Of a DNA stretch of 6,689 nt, positions 5,089-6,689 are shown in pieces. Location: contig JALHET010000110.1 of assembly GCA_022839525.1 (NCBI GenBank), positions 1 to 6,689 of the forward strand, in the 5' to 3' direction. The stretch comes from Lentisphaerota bacterium. Its GTDB lineage: Bacteria; Verrucomicrobiota; Kiritimatiellia; RFP12; UBA1067. The translations under genes were made by a program, and so were the position numbers. Within the stretch, counting starts at the first letter, position 1. The number at the start of each line of letters is the position of its first letter. Below the pieces are notes generated by a model, which did no database searches, was not told the DNA's origin, and worked only from the letters and a program-made list of their open reading frames with translations.

Positions 5089-6689
5089 ATGAAAACGAAT
5101 GTGTTCGTTCTTGCAGGTATCATCGGTTCGGCGTTTCCGGCTTTTGCCGCCGGGGGCGGCCCGATCATCATTACCCTGAGCGGTGGCGATGCTGCGACGG
5201 GAGCTGCGAGCATCACGGTCGACGGCTCTCCCTATACGCCCGGCACACTTATCCAGGACACGGTTTTCCCGACCCAGCACTGCGTGCGCATCGAGGGCGT
5301 TCACGTCCAGCGCTGGTCGACGGACGGCGGCATCCACCAGCCGCCCCTGATGGACGGCAACCATTGGCTCATGGGCAGCACCAACGCATCGGTCACGGTC
5401 ACGCACACCGCCTATGTGACGACGAACGCCTACTGGGTCGACCCGGTGAACGGCGTGGACAGCGCGGGGCGCGGCACGCAGGCGCAGCCCTTCCGGACGC
5501 CGCTCTATGCGGCCGAGCGCGCCGGACACAATTCCGTCATCTACTGCGCGGAGGGCGACTATTGCGAGGGCGAGTATTATTTCTCCGGTATGACAAATCG
5601 CGTGTACAACTACGGCAAGAACCTGCGGTTCGTCGGCGCGGGCATCGGCAAGAGCATCCTGCACGGCAAGCTCGACCTCGAGAGCCCGACGCATCTTGCG
5701 AACGGACGCGGCCCGGCGGCGATGCGCGCGGCGAGCTTCAGCGGCTATGCCGTCATCCAGAACTTCACCGTGACGGACGGGCGCTGCGCCTCGGTCTCCA
5801 ACGGTAACGTCTATGCCGACCAGGGCGGCGCGGGCTACAGCGCCTATTTCGCCGACTGCCTCATCACGAATTGCGCGGCCTACCGCGGGCAGGTTATCTA
5901 TAACGGCACGCTCGTGCGCTGCCGCGTCAGCATGTGCGACTCGCCCGAGCTGGCGACAAGCGGGCGCCTGATCGAAGGCGGAGCCGCCGCCTATTGCTGT
6001 GTTTTCGACCGGCAGAACGCGGGGGCGGCGCCCCCGCTTCAGAACAAGAACACGTGCTGGCACTGTACGGCGGGCTATAGGGGCAACAATGACACGTATG
6101 TCTACGGTTCGGGTGCTGAAGCGCGTAATTGCGCGACCGTCGTGTCCCGGACGCCGTCGGACAGCTGGAGCTATTCAATGTTGGGCTGCGTCACGAAGTG
6201 GTCGTCGGGAACCAAGCCGTCCGCGCAGCTGCTCGAGCAGGACGTCCTGGACGCTGATCCGCTTTTCATCGACGCGGCCGCAGGCGACTATCGCCTTTTC
6301 GCGTTGTCGCCGGCCGTCGGCTATGGCTACTTGCCGGAGGACTACTACAAGGTCTATTCCTCCGACATCAATGGCAGCCCCATTATCTTCAAGAATGGCA
6401 GGCCGACGGCGGGCGCGGTGCAGGAGGTTGTCTCGGGGCTTTATCTCACGGCCACGAGCCTGCATGCCGAGCTTAACGTTCCGGAGGGCTATTACGCCGT
6501 CGAACCGGGAGGATCAATGACGGTCTCGGTCGTCCGTGCGACGCGTCCGCCTGTCGGATTCGTCGTGAACGGCGAGACGGTGCCGGGGACGTCCTACACG
6601 TTCACGGCTCCGGCGGCCGGCGAGGCGGAGGCCTGCGTAACCATCACCGGTATCGTCATTGGCACGAACTGGTACGTGAATGCGGCGAT
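5089..6689 (+). CDS. Secreted right-handed beta-helix protein, DUF1565 / choice-of-anchor-Q type (3' partial)
   Basis: 533 codons are readable without a stop to the window edge. Signal peptide MKTNVFVLAGIIGSAFPAFA, probable cleavage after residue 20. Residues 21-112 form a beta-rich N-terminal region. YWVDPVNGVDSAGRGT..PFRT (115-137) matches the D-x-x-x-G-x-D-x-x-x-G-T...P-F-x-T opening of DUF1565-like parallel beta-helices. Residues 138-385 carry the helix coils, with RFVGAGIGKSILHG (180-193) as the usual early coil. DADPLFIDAAAGDYRLFALSPAVGYG (388-413) is the hallmark closing motif, followed by D-I-N-G-x-P...G-A-V (426-443). Residues 448-533 look like an Ig-like or similar beta-sandwich. 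Fifteen cysteines lie in the mature part, several spaced by one helix turn. Such proteins are surface or exported, some being polysaccharide lyases, many with no known activity; no lyase active site is evident here. The ATG is fixed by AGGAGG at 5078-5083. The C-terminal anchor, if any, lies outside. Confidence 0.88.
   Translation, partial: MKTNVFVLAGIIGSAFPAFAAGGGPIIITLSGGDAATGAASITVDGSPYTPGTLIQDTVFPTQHCVRIEGVHVQRWSTDGGIHQPPLMDGNHWLMGSTNASVTVTHTAYVTTNAYWVDPVNGVDSAGRGTQAQPFRTPLYAAERAGHNSVIYCAEGDYCEGEYYFSGMTNRVYNYGKNLRFVGAGIGKSILHGKLDLESPTHLANGRGPAAMRAASFSGYAVIQNFTVTDGRCASVSNGNVYADQGGAGYSAYFADCLITNCAAYRGQVIYNGTLVRCRVSMCDSPELATSGRLIEGGAAAYCCVFDRQNAGAAPPLQNKNTCWHCTAGYRGNNDTYVYGSGAEARNCATVVSRTPSDSWSYSMLGCVTKWSSGTKPSAQLLEQDVLDADPLFIDAAAGDYRLFALSPAVGYGYLPEDYYKVYSSDINGSPIIFKNGRPTAGAVQEVVSGLYLTATSLHAELNVPEGYYAVEPGGSMTVSVVRATRPPVGFVVNGETVPGTSYTFTAPAAGEAEACVTITGIVIGTNWYVNAA
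6015..6040. repeat. GC-rich inverted repeat inside the beta-helix gene
   Basis: A perfect 8-bp stem (GCGGGGGC at 6019-6026 and GCCCCCGC at 6030-6037) around a three-base GGC loop is extended by GAA (6015-6017) and TTC (6038-6040) with one bulged C. It encodes the short Ala/Gly/Pro stretch NAGAAPPL (residues 310-317), probably a loop between helix turns. No T-run follows, so it is not a standard terminator. Confidence 0.75.

Noticed and set aside
5635..5658. P-loop look-alike GAGIGKSI in the beta-helix protein
   Set aside because: It lies in an early coil of an exported beta-helix where G-x-G-x-G-K-[ST]-x-[IL] is common in the family; no Walker B or NTPase fold is present.
5041..6063. 340-codon open frame on the minus strand
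   Set aside because: It is antisense to the beta-helix gene, is rich in Arg/Ala/Val as expected of a shadow frame, and has no protein motif; the plus-strand frame has a signal peptide, ribosome binding site and family hallmarks.

Overview
The window looks like chromosomal DNA from a PVC-superphylum bacterium, most likely Kiritimatiellota, Lentisphaerota or a relative. This is inferred from gene content, not from any marker gene: a Tat-type secreted sugar isomerase-like protein, the start of a ceramidase-type secreted protein, a large unrecognised secreted TIM-barrel hydrolase, and a secreted beta-helix protein of the DUF1565 / 'choice-of-anchor Q' type. Such sets are typical of polysaccharide- and mucin-degrading members of these phyla. 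Base composition is moderately GC-rich, and by eye the right-hand gene is more GC-rich than the large hydrolase gene.

Layout. (1) 1-972 (+): the 3' part of a xylose-isomerase-like TIM-barrel gene whose start lies left of the window. (2) 996-1169 (+): 23 nt downstream with its own ribosome binding site, a signal peptide and the first residues of a neutral/alkaline-ceramidase-type domain, which breaks off abruptly near 1130-1140. (3) 1219-1590 (+): an intact single-domain CheY-like response regulator with a strong ribosome binding site. (4) 1630-4566 (-): a 978-residue secreted multidomain glycosidase-like protein, converging tail to tail with the regulator. (5) 4567-5088: a 522-bp divergent intergenic region with a good promoter candidate for the leftward gene, a weaker one for the rightward gene, and a short stretch that may be a decayed coding fragment. 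(6) 5089 to the right edge (+): a secreted, cysteine-laddered right-handed beta-helix protein, open at the window end.

How they fit together. Four of the five genes encode exported proteins, and at least two of these (isomerase-like, large hydrolase) point to carbohydrate handling outside the cytoplasm. The response regulator is the only cytoplasmic signalling gene and has no kinase partner here. I see no CRISPR array, tRNA, rRNA, transposase or complete mobile element. The best candidates for follow-up are the truncated ceramidase junction, the hydrolase with a beta-rich domain inserted in its barrel, and the cysteine ladder of the beta-helix protein. I do not see convincing evidence of a wholly new multi-gene system.
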